Shown here: one piece after another, positions 42,579 through 51,731 of the stretch
How positions within the stretch are numbered: the stretch's first letter is position 1
Layout: every line of letters starts with the position of its first letter
Source: Aureispira sp. CCB-QB1
GTDB lineage: Bacteria > Bacteroidota > Bacteroidia > Chitinophagales > Saprospiraceae
NCBI RefSeq assembly: GCF_000724545.1
Contig: NZ_JHBV01000013.1
Coordinates: 1-64,000, forward strand
Direction: 5' to 3'
DNA length: 64,000 nt
Translations under genes and position numbers: made by a program
The notes under the pieces: model-generated
Seen by the model: only the letters and a program-made list of their open reading frames with translations
The model's database searches: none
What the model was told of the DNA's origin: nothing

Positions 42579-44651
42579 ATGGATAAACTATTAGAACTAA
42601 TACACTCTTTAACACCTAGTGAAAAAAGGTATTTTAAGTTATTTGCTAAAAATCAGTCAGGTAAAAGTGTGAATAATTACATATATTTATTTGATTTTTT
42701 AAATAAGCAGGATAAATACGATGAAAAGAAAGTGCATCTTCATTTTAAAGGAGCCAAATTTTTGAAGCAACTACATGTCACTAAATACCATTTGTATCAA
42801 CTTATACTTAAAAGTTTGAGAGCTTTTAGAGCAGGAAAATCGGTGGATAGTCAAGTGTTTTTATTTTTTGAGAATATCGAATTGTTATTCGAAAAGGGAT
42901 TACTTTTACAATGTCGCCAAGAAATTGACAAAGCGGAAGCTTTTATGCAAACGCATAACAAATACTTAGATTTGTTAAGATTATCAAGGTGGAAACGAGA
43001 AGTACATGTGAAAATAGATAAAAACTTGCCTTATGAAGCTATAGAAAAATCTTTGGAAGAGGAGCGTTATTTGTTAAAATTAGTGGATAACTTGATGCAA
43101 TACACGCATCTCACAGACAAGTTGCGGTATCAAGTAACGCGAAATGGATTTAAGCATTTAAGAGAAGATTTTAAAAAACATCCTTTATTGCAGGATGAGA
43201 AAACGGCATTAACTTTGCCTGCTAAAAGAGATTTTCATAAAGCTAGAACAGTTTGTTTATGGTATTCTAGTACTGTTGAGGAACTGGTGCCTTTGGTGCG
43301 AAAGGAATTAGATTTATTTGAAGAAAATCCTGTTTTCCTTCAGAATAATTTACTTAGTTATGCACTAAGCCTAAACCTATACTGTGTTGTAACGCACGAG
43401 TTAGGTAATATGCCCTTATTTTTAGAGGCATTAGACAAGCTTCGAAATATAAAAACTACTAAAGTTCCTGTTGCTCTGCACTCCAAAACCTTGTATTTTA
43501 TATGTGGAGCAAGGTATTATGGTGAGAAAAAAGAAGAAAATGGGGATATTAGCCGATTCCTAAAAGAGATGGTAGAGTGGTTCCATGCTTCTTCTGAACA
43601 GTTGAGTAAAGCTTATCAGCTAGTTTTGTTGACCAATATAATTCACATTTATTTTGTGCTGGAAGATTATGAAGCAGCTTTGGATTATTCAAATCAATTC
43701 CTCGCTCAAGGAAATACTTTTATTCGGGCAGATACACACCGTTTAGCTCGGTTGCGTATATTGCTTATTCATATAGATTTAGGAAACCTAGAGTTACTAG
43801 AGTATCTTACTCGATCCCATCTTAGATTTATACAAAAAGAAAAAGAAACAAAAACAATAGATATACAAACGGATATAGCCTTCATTCATTTTATTCAGAA
43901 AAAGATTTTGGAATTAAATTCTAAGAAGAAGTTACAAGAAGCTTATGTTGCATTCTTTGAGGAAGTTAAAAGACTTGCCTTTAATAGTAACCGAGTAGAG
44001 GAGTATCATTTTCTTTTAATGTGGGTAAAGAGCAAAGCATTAGGTGTTTCTTTTCAAGATACATTTGAATATAAAGATAACATTAAGCAATCACCTAATG
44101 ATAAAAATCAAAAAAACATGAAATACATAGCACTACTAAGGGGAATTAATGTCAGTGGGCAAAAAAAAATAAAAATGTTGGACTTGCGTAATATGTGTGA
44201 AAAAATGGGCTGGCATGACGTTCAAACTTATATTCAAAGTGGGAATATTATCTTTGAAAGCAACGAAGAAGATAAAAGTGTTTTGGAAACGAATTTGAAA
44301 GAAGCCATTCAAACGACTTTTGGCTACGAGGTACCGGTGATGATCATGACACAGGCTTATTTGAAACAGGTGGCAGATCAAAATCCTTTTTTGAAGAAAG
44401 ATCCAAGCATTGATATAAAGTTACTACACGTTACCTTTTTAGGGGCTAAGCCAGCAGACGATTTGGTCGTGGCACTGCAAGAAAAAGATTATGGAACGGA
44501 TGAGTTTGAGGTGCTTGAAGATAAGGTTTATTTGTATTTTCCAAATGGGTATGGTCGTACAAAGTTGACCAATAATATTTTTGAAAAAAAATTAAAAGTA
44601 GATGCAACTACACGCAATTGGCGAACAGTATTAAAATTAAAAGATTTTTAA
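42579..44651 (+). CDS. TPR-like helical protein fused to DUF1697
   Basis: One uninterrupted 690-codon reading frame with two parts. Residues 1-513 are all-helical, begin MDKLLELIHSLTPSEKRYFKLFA, and have TPR-like pairs later; I recall similar stand-alone proteins of about 500 residues in Saprospiraceae. Residues 514-690 start exactly at an internal ATG (44118) and form a complete DUF1697 protein (MKYIALLRGINVSGQKKI... IQSGNIIFES... TRNWRTVLKL). DUF1697 is usually a stand-alone protein of about 180 residues. Either this is a true fusion or a stop codon was lost between two genes; the internal ATG could also still be used alone. Confidence 0.75.
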   Translation: MDKLLELIHSLTPSEKRYFKLFAKNQSGKSVNNYIYLFDFLNKQDKYDEKKVHLHFKGAKFLKQLHVTKYHLYQLILKSLRAFRAGKSVDSQVFLFFENIELLFEKGLLLQCRQEIDKAEAFMQTHNKYLDLLRLSRWKREVHVKIDKNLPYEAIEKSLEEERYLLKLVDNLMQYTHLTDKLRYQVTRNGFKHLREDFKKHPLLQDEKTALTLPAKRDFHKARTVCLWYSSTVEELVPLVRKELDLFEENPVFLQNNLLSYALSLNLYCVVTHELGNMPLFLEALDKLRNIKTTKVPVALHSKTLYFICGARYYGEKKEENGDISRFLKEMVEWFHASSEQLSKAYQLVLLTNIIHIYFVLEDYEAALDYSNQFLAQGNTFIRADTHRLARLRILLIHIDLGNLELLEYLTRSHLRFIQKEKETKTIDIQTDIAFIHFIQKKILELNSKKKLQEAYVAFFEEVKRLAFNSNRVEEYHFLLMWVKSKALGVSFQDTFEYKDNIKQSPNDKNQKNMKYIALLRGINVSGQKKIKMLDLRNMCEKMGWHDVQTYIQSGNIIFESNEEDKSVLETNLKEAIQTTFGYEVPVMIMTQAYLKQVADQNPFLKKDPSIDIKLLHVTFLGAKPADDLVVALQEKDYGTDEFEVLEDKVYLYFPNGYGRTKLTNNIFEKKLKVDATTRNWRTVLKLKDF

Positions 44652-44732
44652 GATCTTTCTAGTGGCTATTTTTCAAAAGGATTAACAACTAGTTTGTACT
44701 TAAAGTAATTTTTTCTTTCAAAATACTTTGTT

Positions 44733-44752
44733 ATATCGGTATTTGTCGATAT
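44733..44752 (+). promoter_or_regulatory. candidate operator of the ArsR-type regulator
   Basis: The dyad ATATCG-N8-CGATAT ends 9 bp before the ATG of the regulator gene. ArsR-family repressors commonly bind imperfect 12-2-12-type dyads overlapping their own promoter, so this is a plausible autoregulatory site. No binding data exist for it. Confidence 0.5.
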
Positions 44753-44761
44753 GTTTGCAGT

Positions 44762-45064
44762 ATGGATAAAGAAACAGTAATAGAAATTAGTAGATTATTA
44801 GCAAACCCTACACGATTGGAAATTTTAGAATGGTTGAGAGAGCCTGAGAAAAATTTTCCACCACACGAAGTTGTCCAACATTTTGATGATGGAGTTTGTT
44901 TGACCTATATTCAAAAAAAAGCAGGTTTATCACAGTCTACAATTTCAACTTATTTGGCTAATATGAAAAAGTGTGGCTTATTGACCTTAACAAGGCATGG
45001 AAAATGGTCTTATTTTAAGCGAAATGAAGCAACACTAAAAGCGTATGCAGCTTATATTTTATAA
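44762..45064 (+). CDS. ArsR-family winged-helix transcriptional regulator
   Basis: A 100-residue regulator with the ArsR winged-helix pattern: LLANPTRLEILEWLREPEK, then GVCLTYIQKKAGLSQSTISTYLANMKKCGLLTLTRHGKWSYFKRNE, with the recognition helix in SQSTISTYLANM. Lone cysteines (for example in GVCLTY and KKCGLL) might respond to metals or oxidation, but the classic ELCVC metal motif is absent. A dyad lies just upstream. It probably controls the two genes that follow on the same strand. Confidence 0.88.
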   Translation: MDKETVIEISRLLANPTRLEILEWLREPEKNFPPHEVVQHFDDGVCLTYIQKKAGLSQSTISTYLANMKKCGLLTLTRHGKWSYFKRNEATLKAYAAYIL

Positions 45065-45114
45065 AAAAATTTAGATAATTATATCTATATATATCAATAT
45101 AACAATGTAATATT

Positions 45115-45387
45115 ATGAGCACATTTATGATCGAAGTTATTGGCTGGTTGGGATCAGCCTTTATTCTTATCGCTTACGGAACAACTTTAACAGAAGGCAA
45201 CAAATATGTTAAACTTAATACGATATTTAATCTAATTGGAGGTATTTTGATTGCTACAAATTGTTATTACAATGGCGCCATTCCATCTTTAGTAACCAAT
45301 TTAATTTGGAGTGTTATTGCGGTAGGAACAATTATGAAAGCAAGAGCAACAGAAATAAAAATGAAAAAACAATATCAAAAGGTCTGA
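45115..45387 (+). CDS. small membrane protein, CBU_0592-like
   Basis: A 90-residue protein with three predicted membrane helices: IEVIGWLGSAFILIAYGTTL, IFNLIGGILIATNCYYN and LVTNLIWSVIAVGTIM. The GWLGSAFILIAYG start matches a family of small membrane proteins named after Coxiella CBU_0592, with no known function. It lies 50 bp after the ArsR-type regulator and may be in its regulon. Confidence 0.75.
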   Translation: MSTFMIEVIGWLGSAFILIAYGTTLTEGNKYVKLNTIFNLIGGILIATNCYYNGAIPSLVTNLIWSVIAVGTIMKARATEIKMKKQYQKV

Positions 45388-45473
45388 TGTTCCATCTAAG
45401 TACTATACATTGATCCGTAAAGCGCCCCCAAATTATGCGTAAGTAGTTTTTTAATAAGTTAAAATAATAGAAG

Positions 45474-46076
45474 ATGAAAATTCTTATCATTGGAGGAAAT
45501 GGAACAGTTGGGCAGTCTTTAGCAGCACATTTTGCTACCCAAGATGAGGTTATTATTGCAGGAAGAACAAGTGGTTCTATACAAGTTGATATTGAAGATA
45601 GTAATTCTATAAGAGCCATGTTTGAAAACATAGGAAAAGTAGATGCTATTATTTGTGTTGCAGGAGAAGCAAAATGGGCTGATTTTGATTCTTTATCAGA
45701 ATCTGATTATTACATTGGCTTAAGGAGTAAATTGATGGGGCAAGTGAATTTGGTTCGCCTAGGAAAATCTTATTTAAACAAACAGGGGTCTATTACTCTT
45801 TCGACTGGGATTTTGGCAGACGATCCAGTAGCTCAAACGGCTAGTGCGGCTATGGTAAATGGGGCACTTCATAGTTTTGTAAAAGCTGCGGTACTTGATT
45901 TGAAAGAAGCAATTCGTGTTAATGTTGTTTCGCTAGGTGTTGTAGAGGCTGCTTATGACAAATATAAAGAGTACTTTCCAGGACACCATCCGATTTCTAC
46001 GACCAAGGTAATTAATGCCTATGTTCGAAGCGTAAAAGATAGAGGAAATGGAGAAATCATCCGTGTTTACCATTAA
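45474..46076 (+). CDS. short-chain dehydrogenase-like protein without YxxxK
   Basis: A 200-residue single-domain Rossmann protein with GGNGTVGQSLAAHF (about 7-20) and CVAGEAKW in place of the NAG motif. The usual SDR catalytic YxxxK is absent; the corresponding region reads AQTASAAMVNGALHSFVKAA, which is typical of a known SDR subgroup with NGALxxF. It may still be an oxidoreductase or only bind the nucleotide. It is the third gene behind the ArsR-type regulator. Members are often under such regulators, but the substrate is unknown. Confidence 0.8.
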   Translation: MKILIIGGNGTVGQSLAAHFATQDEVIIAGRTSGSIQVDIEDSNSIRAMFENIGKVDAIICVAGEAKWADFDSLSESDYYIGLRSKLMGQVNLVRLGKSYLNKQGSITLSTGILADDPVAQTASAAMVNGALHSFVKAAVLDLKEAIRVNVVSLGVVEAAYDKYKEYFPGHHPISTTKVINAYVRSVKDRGNGEIIRVYH

Positions 46077-46148
46077 GAATTAGATTGAAGGAAATCTTAG
46101 GCATTGACTAGCTAATCAAGGTAGCTATGTGTTTCAAAACCACTTATA

Positions 46149-47120
46149 TTAAGGTAAATAGTCAAATTTGTAGACACGTGCCTTGTTTTTTAGTCCCTCA
46201 GAAGCGATGAATAAGTCACCTCTAGAATTAAAGGTAATGCCTTCGGGTTGCTCAAATCGTTTGGCATCCAATCGCTTTAAATGTTTGATATTAAAACTTC
46301 GATCTAGTACGACCAAACTATTGCTAACAGCTGATAATAAATAAAATTCGTTCGTAACAGGATGGATTGCAATGGCAGAAGGCTCTAACAACATACTTTT
46401 TTTAGCCTTTTTGATTTCTTTCAAATAAACTTTATAAGAAGGATACTCTTCTAAATTTTCTTTGATATACTTTTTAAATGCTTTTCGCGATAATAAGAAC
46501 GTAGGGTCGAGTTCAAACTTATTTTTCTTTAAATCATAGGTATAGATAGCCCGTACATCCGTGACTTTATCCCCAATAGCAGCCGATGCTTTGCAAGCAA
46601 TTAACAACCTATTCTTGACAGGGTCAAAGGCAAGTCCTTCTGTATCGTTTACTTCTCCTAAGTTGGTATCAATAACTTTTGTTCGCACTCGCTTTTGTTT
46701 TCCTTTCCAATGTTTAATTTGAAATAGTACACCATCTGCTCGAAGCGTATAAAACGTCTCTTTAACGCAAGCGATTCCTTCATAGTCTCCATCTGCGGCA
46801 AATTCAATAATGTCCTCTGTATCTCCTGTCTGCATATCAATAAGATAGATTGCCCCTTTTTCATCTTGAACCGCTGCCAACCATTTGTCTTTATAACAAG
46901 TCAAACCCGAAATTTCTTTCAGTTCTTTGGAGAGTTTAAATTTGTCATTAGGGGCTTCTAAGTTATACGCAAATTTCGAGTCATACGGCATAGTAAGTAT
47001 AGAATCGGAGGATGAAAGCTTCTTATTAGAGGTATTAGAGCTGTTTGGGTTTCTACAACCCAACAACACAATCAGAAAAAGAAATTTTAGAATGAAAGAT
47101 TTAGCATACAAATATAACAT
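46149..47120 (-). CDS. SdiA-regulated-domain lipoprotein
   Basis: A 323-residue lipoprotein (lipobox VLLGC at about residue 22) with a six-bladed-propeller-like body: LKEISGLTCYKDKWLAAVQDEKGAIYLIDMQ, DYEGIACVKETFYTLRADGVL, EPSAIAIHPVTNEFYLLSA and QPEGITFNSRGDLFIASEG (each quoted in short pieces). This is the SdiA-regulated / esterase-like-phytase type propeller. Function in Bacteroidota is not established. It is 7 bp downstream of the acyltransferase gene, so co-transcribed. Confidence 0.82.
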   Translation of the reverse strand: MLYLYAKSFILKFLFLIVLLGCRNPNSSNTSNKKLSSSDSILTMPYDSKFAYNLEAPNDKFKLSKELKEISGLTCYKDKWLAAVQDEKGAIYLIDMQTGDTEDIIEFAADGDYEGIACVKETFYTLRADGVLFQIKHWKGKQKRVRTKVIDTNLGEVNDTEGLAFDPVKNRLLIACKASAAIGDKVTDVRAIYTYDLKKNKFELDPTFLLSRKAFKKYIKENLEEYPSYKVYLKEIKKAKKSMLLEPSAIAIHPVTNEFYLLSAVSNSLVVLDRSFNIKHLKRLDAKRFEQPEGITFNSRGDLFIASEGLKNKARVYKFDYLP

Positions 47121-47127
47121 GACTGCT

Positions 47128-47745
47128 TTATTTTTGACCAGAAGCTGTTTCAGAAGATTTGGTAGGCTTCAAAAAACGATGATCCACACTAAAGTTGGCA
47201 GGTTTTTTAGCCGTTTTATCCTTAAAGAAATCCATGATTACAGCCATGTCAGCATGTAAGTCACCTGTTGGATAAACTACTTTTCCAAAACCACCCGTTT
47301 TTGTTTTATAATCCAAATACCCCAAACAAATAGGAACATTAGCTTGTAGAGCAATATAATAAAAACCCGTTTTCCATTCTGTTTGCAAGGAACGTGTACC
47401 TTCTGCTGCAATCATTAAGCAAAGTTTATCTTCTTTAGAAAATAGGTTGGCAATAGCTTGTACGGTACTTTCTCTCTTTTCGCCATCCTTTTTGGGTTTT
47501 CTGTTAATGGCAATCCCACCAAGAGATCGCAACAAAGGACCAAAGGGAAAGCCCATGAGTTCTTTTTTGATAGCATATCGAGCTTTTACATTTAGCATAC
47601 TCATAATAGCTAATGTAATAGGAAAATCCCAGTTAGAAGTATGTGGAGCACAAATCATAACACATTTTTCGTGCAATTCTTTAGGAGGGTTCGGTTCAAC
47701 TTTCCAACCTGTTAATTTTAAATAAGCTTTACTTAATAATTTCAT
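47128..47745 (-). CDS. PlsC-like acyltransferase
   Basis: A 205-residue membrane-associated acyltransferase of the lysophosphatidic-acid acyltransferase family. The HX4D motif is in APHTSNWDF and the acceptor motif region includes AAEGTRS. The size and sequence fit a short PlsC-like enzyme that acylates a lysolipid or another acceptor. It lies upstream of the SdiA-regulated-type lipoprotein gene, and a small lipoprotein gene lies 41 bp upstream on the same strand. Confidence 0.85.
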   Translation of the reverse strand: MKLLSKAYLKLTGWKVEPNPPKELHEKCVMICAPHTSNWDFPITLAIMSMLNVKARYAIKKELMGFPFGPLLRSLGGIAINRKPKKDGEKRESTVQAIANLFSKEDKLCLMIAAEGTRSLQTEWKTGFYYIALQANVPICLGYLDYKTKTGGFGKVVYPTGDLHADMAVIMDFFKDKTAKKPANFSVDHRFLKPTKSSETASGQK

Positions 47746-47786
47746 TTGATGAAGTATGTTTTTTTAGAAGTAAGCAAAAGCAGGGA

Positions 47787-48131
47787 TTAATACCCCATAT
47801 TACGAGCTATCTCTGGACATTGATTTTCTAAAGCATTAATAAATTCTGCTTTGAATTGAACCAATGCTTCAGGGTCATCTTTGAGCTTTTCTAAAGGATC
47901 ATCCTCTCCCATACATGCAAGGTGTTCGGTTTTTAGTTGCTCAAAAGTAGCTTGATTAATCGTGCCTGCTTTGAGTTGTATCGTCGCTTTAGAAAAAGCA
48001 TCGGAGCAGTCACAGAGTTTTTGTGCATAGTCCTTGCCAGAAGGTCCACCACAGCTTGCAACCAATAAACAAGCAATAAGAAGGATGCTGAATGGTTGCC
48101 AATATTGAGTGCTATTAACTATTGTTTTCAT
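47787..48131 (-). CDS. small cysteine-containing lipoprotein
   Basis: About 114 residues from the ATG at 48131, which directly precedes a good signal and lipobox (LLVASCGG); the longer reading would add 22 residues. The mature part has CDCSDAF and two further cysteines (HLACMGE, NQCPEI), a spacing that allows two disulfides. It is helical, acidic, and unrecognised; similar short Cys-containing lipoproteins are common in this phylum. First gene of a possible three-gene unit with the acyltransferase and propeller lipoprotein. Confidence 0.68.
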   Translation of the reverse strand: MKTIVNSTQYWQPFSILLIACLLVASCGGPSGKDYAQKLCDCSDAFSKATIQLKAGTINQATFEQLKTEHLACMGEDDPLEKLKDDPEALVQFKAEFINALENQCPEIARNMGY

Positions 48132-48346
48132 GCATATATATTTAGTGGTCTGTTTGAAGATGATTAACAGAGCTAGACATAACAATTTTACTTTCATTAA
48201 GTGTTCGGGGCTAGTGATTGTTGGTCTACTTTTACAACAACTAGCATAGCTTGTAGCAGACTATCGTAAAATCCATTGAATAATAGCTTTAGAAACAAGC
48301 GTACTATTTGTTAGTTTATTTGGGAAAAATATTATGTATTAGTCAG

Positions 48347-48607
48347 CTAAGGAACAGGGTCGTGCCCATGTCCACCCCAAGGATTACAACGCAAGATACG
48401 ACGAAAAGCCAAATAACCACCTTTAAAGGGACCATATTTTTTGATAGCTTCTAAGCTGTATTGCGAGCAAGTGGGCGTATATCGACAAGATGCGGGCAAA
48501 ATAGGAGAGATAGCCAGTTGATAAAAACGGATCAAACCTATAAAAAGCAGCCCAATAAGTTGGAGGGGAAAATAGAGAATTGCTAATAGTATTTTCATAG
48601 TAATCAA
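48347..48607 (-). CDS. yidD: membrane protein insertion efficiency factor YidD
   Basis: An 86-residue protein with the invariant pattern [23 protein letters not shown]... [17 protein letters not shown] after a short hydrophobic N-terminus. YidD assists YidC-dependent membrane insertion. It lies 3 bp after rnpA, the classic rnpA-yidD order; rpmH and yidC are not in the immediate neighbourhood. A start at 48598 is also possible. Confidence 0.95.
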   Translation of the reverse strand: MITMKILLAILYFPLQLIGLLFIGLIRFYQLAISPILPASCRYTPTCSQYSLEAIKKYGPFKGGYLAFRRILRCNPWGGHGHDPVP

Positions 48608-48610
48608 TTA

Positions 48611-49003
48611 TTATAATTCAAGTTGGGGTAGCAATTTGTCCATTAATTTAAGATATTTTTTTTCAACAGTTGCAAAATCAGAAGGCTCTTTACCGACATA
48701 AATCAGCATTAAGTTGAGTTGTTTGTTGCCTGAGTTAAGGTGTTGGTACAGTTCCTGTTTGTGCAAACGGAATGCTTCTCGCATCAATCGCTTGTGTCGA
48801 TTCCGTTTGACTGCTTGTTTAAAGATCTTTTTGGAAACACTAAAACTAATGCTAACGGGATGAGAGGCATTTGAGCACTCTTTTTCTGCCCAAAAAATAC
48901 GCAAAGGATAAGCACCAACACTTTGGCGTTTTTTGAATAAAAGCCCAATTTGTTTTCTACTTTTCAGCCGTTCTTCTTTGCTGAATGTATTGGATTTTGA
49001 CAT
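48611..49003 (-). CDS. rnpA: ribonuclease P protein component
   Basis: The 130-residue protein cofactor of RNase P. N-terminal FSKEERLKSRKQIGLLF and the RNA-binding RNR motif VKRNRHKRLMREAFR (about 66-80) are diagnostic. It is followed by yidD with 3 bp between. Upstream lies a long inverted-repeat element instead of rpmH. Confidence 0.93.
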   Translation of the reverse strand: MSKSNTFSKEERLKSRKQIGLLFKKRQSVGAYPLRIFWAEKECSNASHPVSISFSVSKKIFKQAVKRNRHKRLMREAFRLHKQELYQHLNSGNKQLNLMLIYVGKEPSDFATVEKKYLKLMDKLLPQLEL

Positions 49004-49027
49004 GTATGCTACTTTAATTATATGTTA

Positions 49028-49186
49028 GAGGTACTAATACTCCGTTGATTTTTTAGTTTTCCTACGAAAAACGTAAAAAAGCATCTTGCATTAGTTTGAT
49101 TATCAGCCTTTTAGCATAAAAGTCAACAAAAGCGCATCTTACTGATAATCAAACTAATACGATTTTTCAACGGAGTAATGAGGTAC
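49028..49186. repeat. nested inverted-repeat element (MITE-like)
   Basis: Outer arms TACTCCGTTGA (49038-49048) and TCAACGGAGTA (49167-49177) and inner arms ATTAGTTTGATTATCAG (49090-49106) and CTGATAATCAAACTAAT (49142-49158) are each perfect inverted repeats. GAGGTAC occurs as a direct copy just outside each end (49028-49034, 49180-49186). A non-coding element of about 140 bp with terminal inverted repeats suggests a MITE; a structured RNA is the alternative. Confidence 0.6.
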
Positions 49187-49266
49187 AAAATTACATATTT
49201 AACCTCTAATGTCTGCGGTAATGTTCCCTTAACTTAAAAAAATTGAATTTTTAGAGAAAAAGAGAC

Positions 49267-50121
49267 TCAAGAAACATTGTTTTTTGCAGGACATTTTATA
49301 AACAGAGGCATGCCTTGCTGATGTGTTTCTACGGATGGCAAAATATCACAATTGTCCCAAATGCCTGTTCTTAGAGTATGGGCATAAGCTTGGGGCAAAT
49401 GATTGTCTTCCATCAGTTGAGCAGTTTTTAAATGATCGTAGGCAAATTTATTAAATTCAAAACTCAAAAACCCTTGTTGATCGCAGAATTCTAAATACCA
49501 GACAGAGGTAGCACCATCGTTTGCAGGCATTCCAATAACCCCCGCGTTGAGCCAGTATTGACCATTTTTATTATCGTGAAATGGAATGCCACAATGCCCT
49601 GCTAGAATAACATCTACATTGAGTTGTTGAAATTGCTTTGCTTTTACTGTCCAAGGAGTCGATTTAAAAATAAATTCTGAGGTGTTTTGATAAGAACCAT
49701 GCAAGACAAAACACTCTTTTTCTGCATAATTGAATTGAATAAATTCGGGCAAGGTTTGTAACCATGCTAAAGAAGTGGCACTAACTTTCGATTTGGCAAA
49801 GGGATACCAATTTTTGGAAAAAAGATCACAACGAGTACTTTCTTCAAAATTACAGCCACAGTCATCTTCATTGTTGATCAATTGAAGCTCTACATTACCT
49901 GTAATACAATGAATGCCCCAATCTTGTATGGTTTGCAAACAAGCTTCTGGCTCTGCACAATAAGCAACAATATCTCCCGTACAAATAATATTAGATGGCG
50001 GAATTTTTTTTGCTTTGGCAATACTTATGAGTTGCTCCAAAGCTTGTAAATTACTATACACACCTCCAAAAATAAGTAAAGGTCCATTTAGTGTTCCGAT
50101 ATGTTGAATGTTATTTCTCAT
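49267..50121 (-). CDS. metallophosphoesterase-family protein with altered motif I
   Basis: A 284-residue calcineurin-like protein. Motif II GDIVAY, motif III as GNVE, HGSYQN and a late GHCG replace the usual GD, GNHD, H and GHTH. Motif I, normally DxH, reads FGGVYSNLQAL and lacks both metal ligands. The GGxYSN variant together with DCGC (residues about 86-89) is, as far as I recall, shared by a distinct bacterial subfamily, so it is not a random decay. Activity is therefore uncertain; it may bind one metal or have another role. It stands upstream of the inverted-repeat element and downstream of the symporter gene. Confidence 0.75.
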   Translation of the reverse strand: MRNNIQHIGTLNGPLLIFGGVYSNLQALEQLISIAKAKKIPPSNIICTGDIVAYCAEPEACLQTIQDWGIHCITGNVELQLINNEDDCGCNFEESTRCDLFSKNWYPFAKSKVSATSLAWLQTLPEFIQFNYAEKECFVLHGSYQNTSEFIFKSTPWTVKAKQFQQLNVDVILAGHCGIPFHDNKNGQYWLNAGVIGMPANDGATSVWYLEFCDQQGFLSFEFNKFAYDHLKTAQLMEDNHLPQAYAHTLRTGIWDNCDILPSVETHQQGMPLFIKCPAKNNVS

Positions 50122-50245
50122 AATAAAAAAATATTAATACTTATAGCTTCTTGTATTCAGTCATTGAGTGCTTTATATATTTGGTCGTGTGTTCTTGCTC
50201 CAACTGACAAAATTGTTCTAATAATTGATAGGTGATTATGTGGTA

Positions 50246-51604
50246 TTATGTTTTTGCCAATAAGGTCTGGACGCCTTTAGGGATTATAAAAGCTAGAAAA
50301 CAAGCAATTGAACCTAAAATATTTAGCGATAGATAATCTCCGTATTTTCCATCAAAAAACAACAAAGCATTCGGACAACCTATAATTAGGATAATACCTG
50401 TTAAAATTCCGATAGCAACCGAAAGGTGGAATGATAGTTTAGGTACTGTCCAATTCCAAAGCAAAAAAACAGGTGCCAAGCCAATGACCATAGTACCACT
50501 AACTGTCGTTGCGGATAGTATTTCGGGATTAAAAAAAACAGGAATCGTTCCAACAATAGCCAAAACAGCCATAGTCAAACGCCCTTTTTGAACTGTAATT
50601 TCATTCACCCATCCCAGATCAATAGTGACTAATTTGGAGAAAGATGAAAATGTTGAATCTAGTGTTGATGCTGCGGAGGTAATCATAATGAAGTTCATAA
50701 TTAACATCATAACCACACCTAATGTTTTACTAACGACAACAGGTGCTTCTCCTTCTAGTCCATTTATTCGAGCATAGATACCTACAAAGCTGAATAAAAG
50801 AATACAAATAGCTCCAATTAGCCCCGCCCACAAAAAACTCTTTAAAGTTGTTTTGGGAGCGGCAATAAAACCTCTGTCTGTCATGACAGGATCATGGAAT
50901 GGATAACTAAACGATTGTATAATGGCAACAAACAACAGATTTAATCCCATTGTCATCGACCAAGTGCCTTCCTGAAGATAGGTGTTAATCCCCCCATCTG
51001 TTTGCGGAATGATTTGCCCTAGAATGATGGCTAACAAAACTCCAAACAAAGCCATTTGAATCAGATCAGTAAACAAGGAACTGCGCATTCCCCCTTTGAG
51101 ACTATACACTAAAGTTAAACCTGTGAAGACTAAAATAGAGGCATAGTAAGCACTGCTGCCAGCTGCGCCAAAATAACTACCGATGACCATCGTATTAGAC
51201 CAAATTTCATTAAATAATCGAATGGCAATTAAAATAGAAAACAGCCACAAGGCACTTCGACCGTATTTTTGATGTAGAAATTGGTGAATGCTTTTAAACC
51301 CTCCTTGGGTGCGCAGTCGATAAATAATAATGCCCGCTACACAAAAGGAGAGGTAGTACCCTGCATAGGCTAATCCTCCGACCAATCCAAAACTCAACCC
51401 AAGATTAGCTGCGTTGGTGATGGACTTGGCAAAAATCCATGAGATGACTAAACTACTGGTCAATAAAACAAAATTGGGAGCTTGTCCACTTTTATTTTCT
51501 GCCTTGAAAAACTGTTGTGCGTTTTTAGCAATAGGAGAAAAAAGAATTAAAATCAAACTACTTAGAATAACTAATCCCCATTGCCAAACGATGGTATTGT
51601 CCAT
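50246..51604 (-). CDS. sodium:solute symporter family transporter
   Basis: A 452-residue membrane protein with about twelve predicted helices and the pattern of the SSS family, including the YPFHDPVMTDRGFIAA loop and the SAASTLDSTFSSFSKLVTIDL segment near the sodium site. It would import a small solute driven by sodium. Its neighbours SusD and SusC upstream suggest that the solute is delivered by that outer-membrane system. The substrate is not evident. Confidence 0.85.
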   Translation of the reverse strand: MDNTIVWQWGLVILSSLILILFSPIAKNAQQFFKAENKSGQAPNFVLLTSSLVISWIFAKSITNAANLGLSFGLVGGLAYAGYYLSFCVAGIIIYRLRTQGGFKSIHQFLHQKYGRSALWLFSILIAIRLFNEIWSNTMVIGSYFGAAGSSAYYASILVFTGLTLVYSLKGGMRSSLFTDLIQMALFGVLLAIILGQIIPQTDGGINTYLQEGTWSMTMGLNLLFVAIIQSFSYPFHDPVMTDRGFIAAPKTTLKSFLWAGLIGAICILLFSFVGIYARINGLEGEAPVVVSKTLGVVMMLIMNFIMITSAASTLDSTFSSFSKLVTIDLGWVNEITVQKGRLTMAVLAIVGTIPVFFNPEILSATTVSGTMVIGLAPVFLLWNWTVPKLSFHLSVAIGILTGIILIIGCPNALLFFDGKYGDYLSLNILGSIACFLAFIIPKGVQTLLAKT

Positions 51605-51731
51605 ATAATCTGTGTTAGATTGTAATGATGAGACTGGAAAATTGGAAGGTTGTCAATTTGAAGCCTTTAAATGATTTTTATTTTTTTTAAACCATTACTT
51701 ACTTCAAATTGACAACTTTTTATAACAGGAA

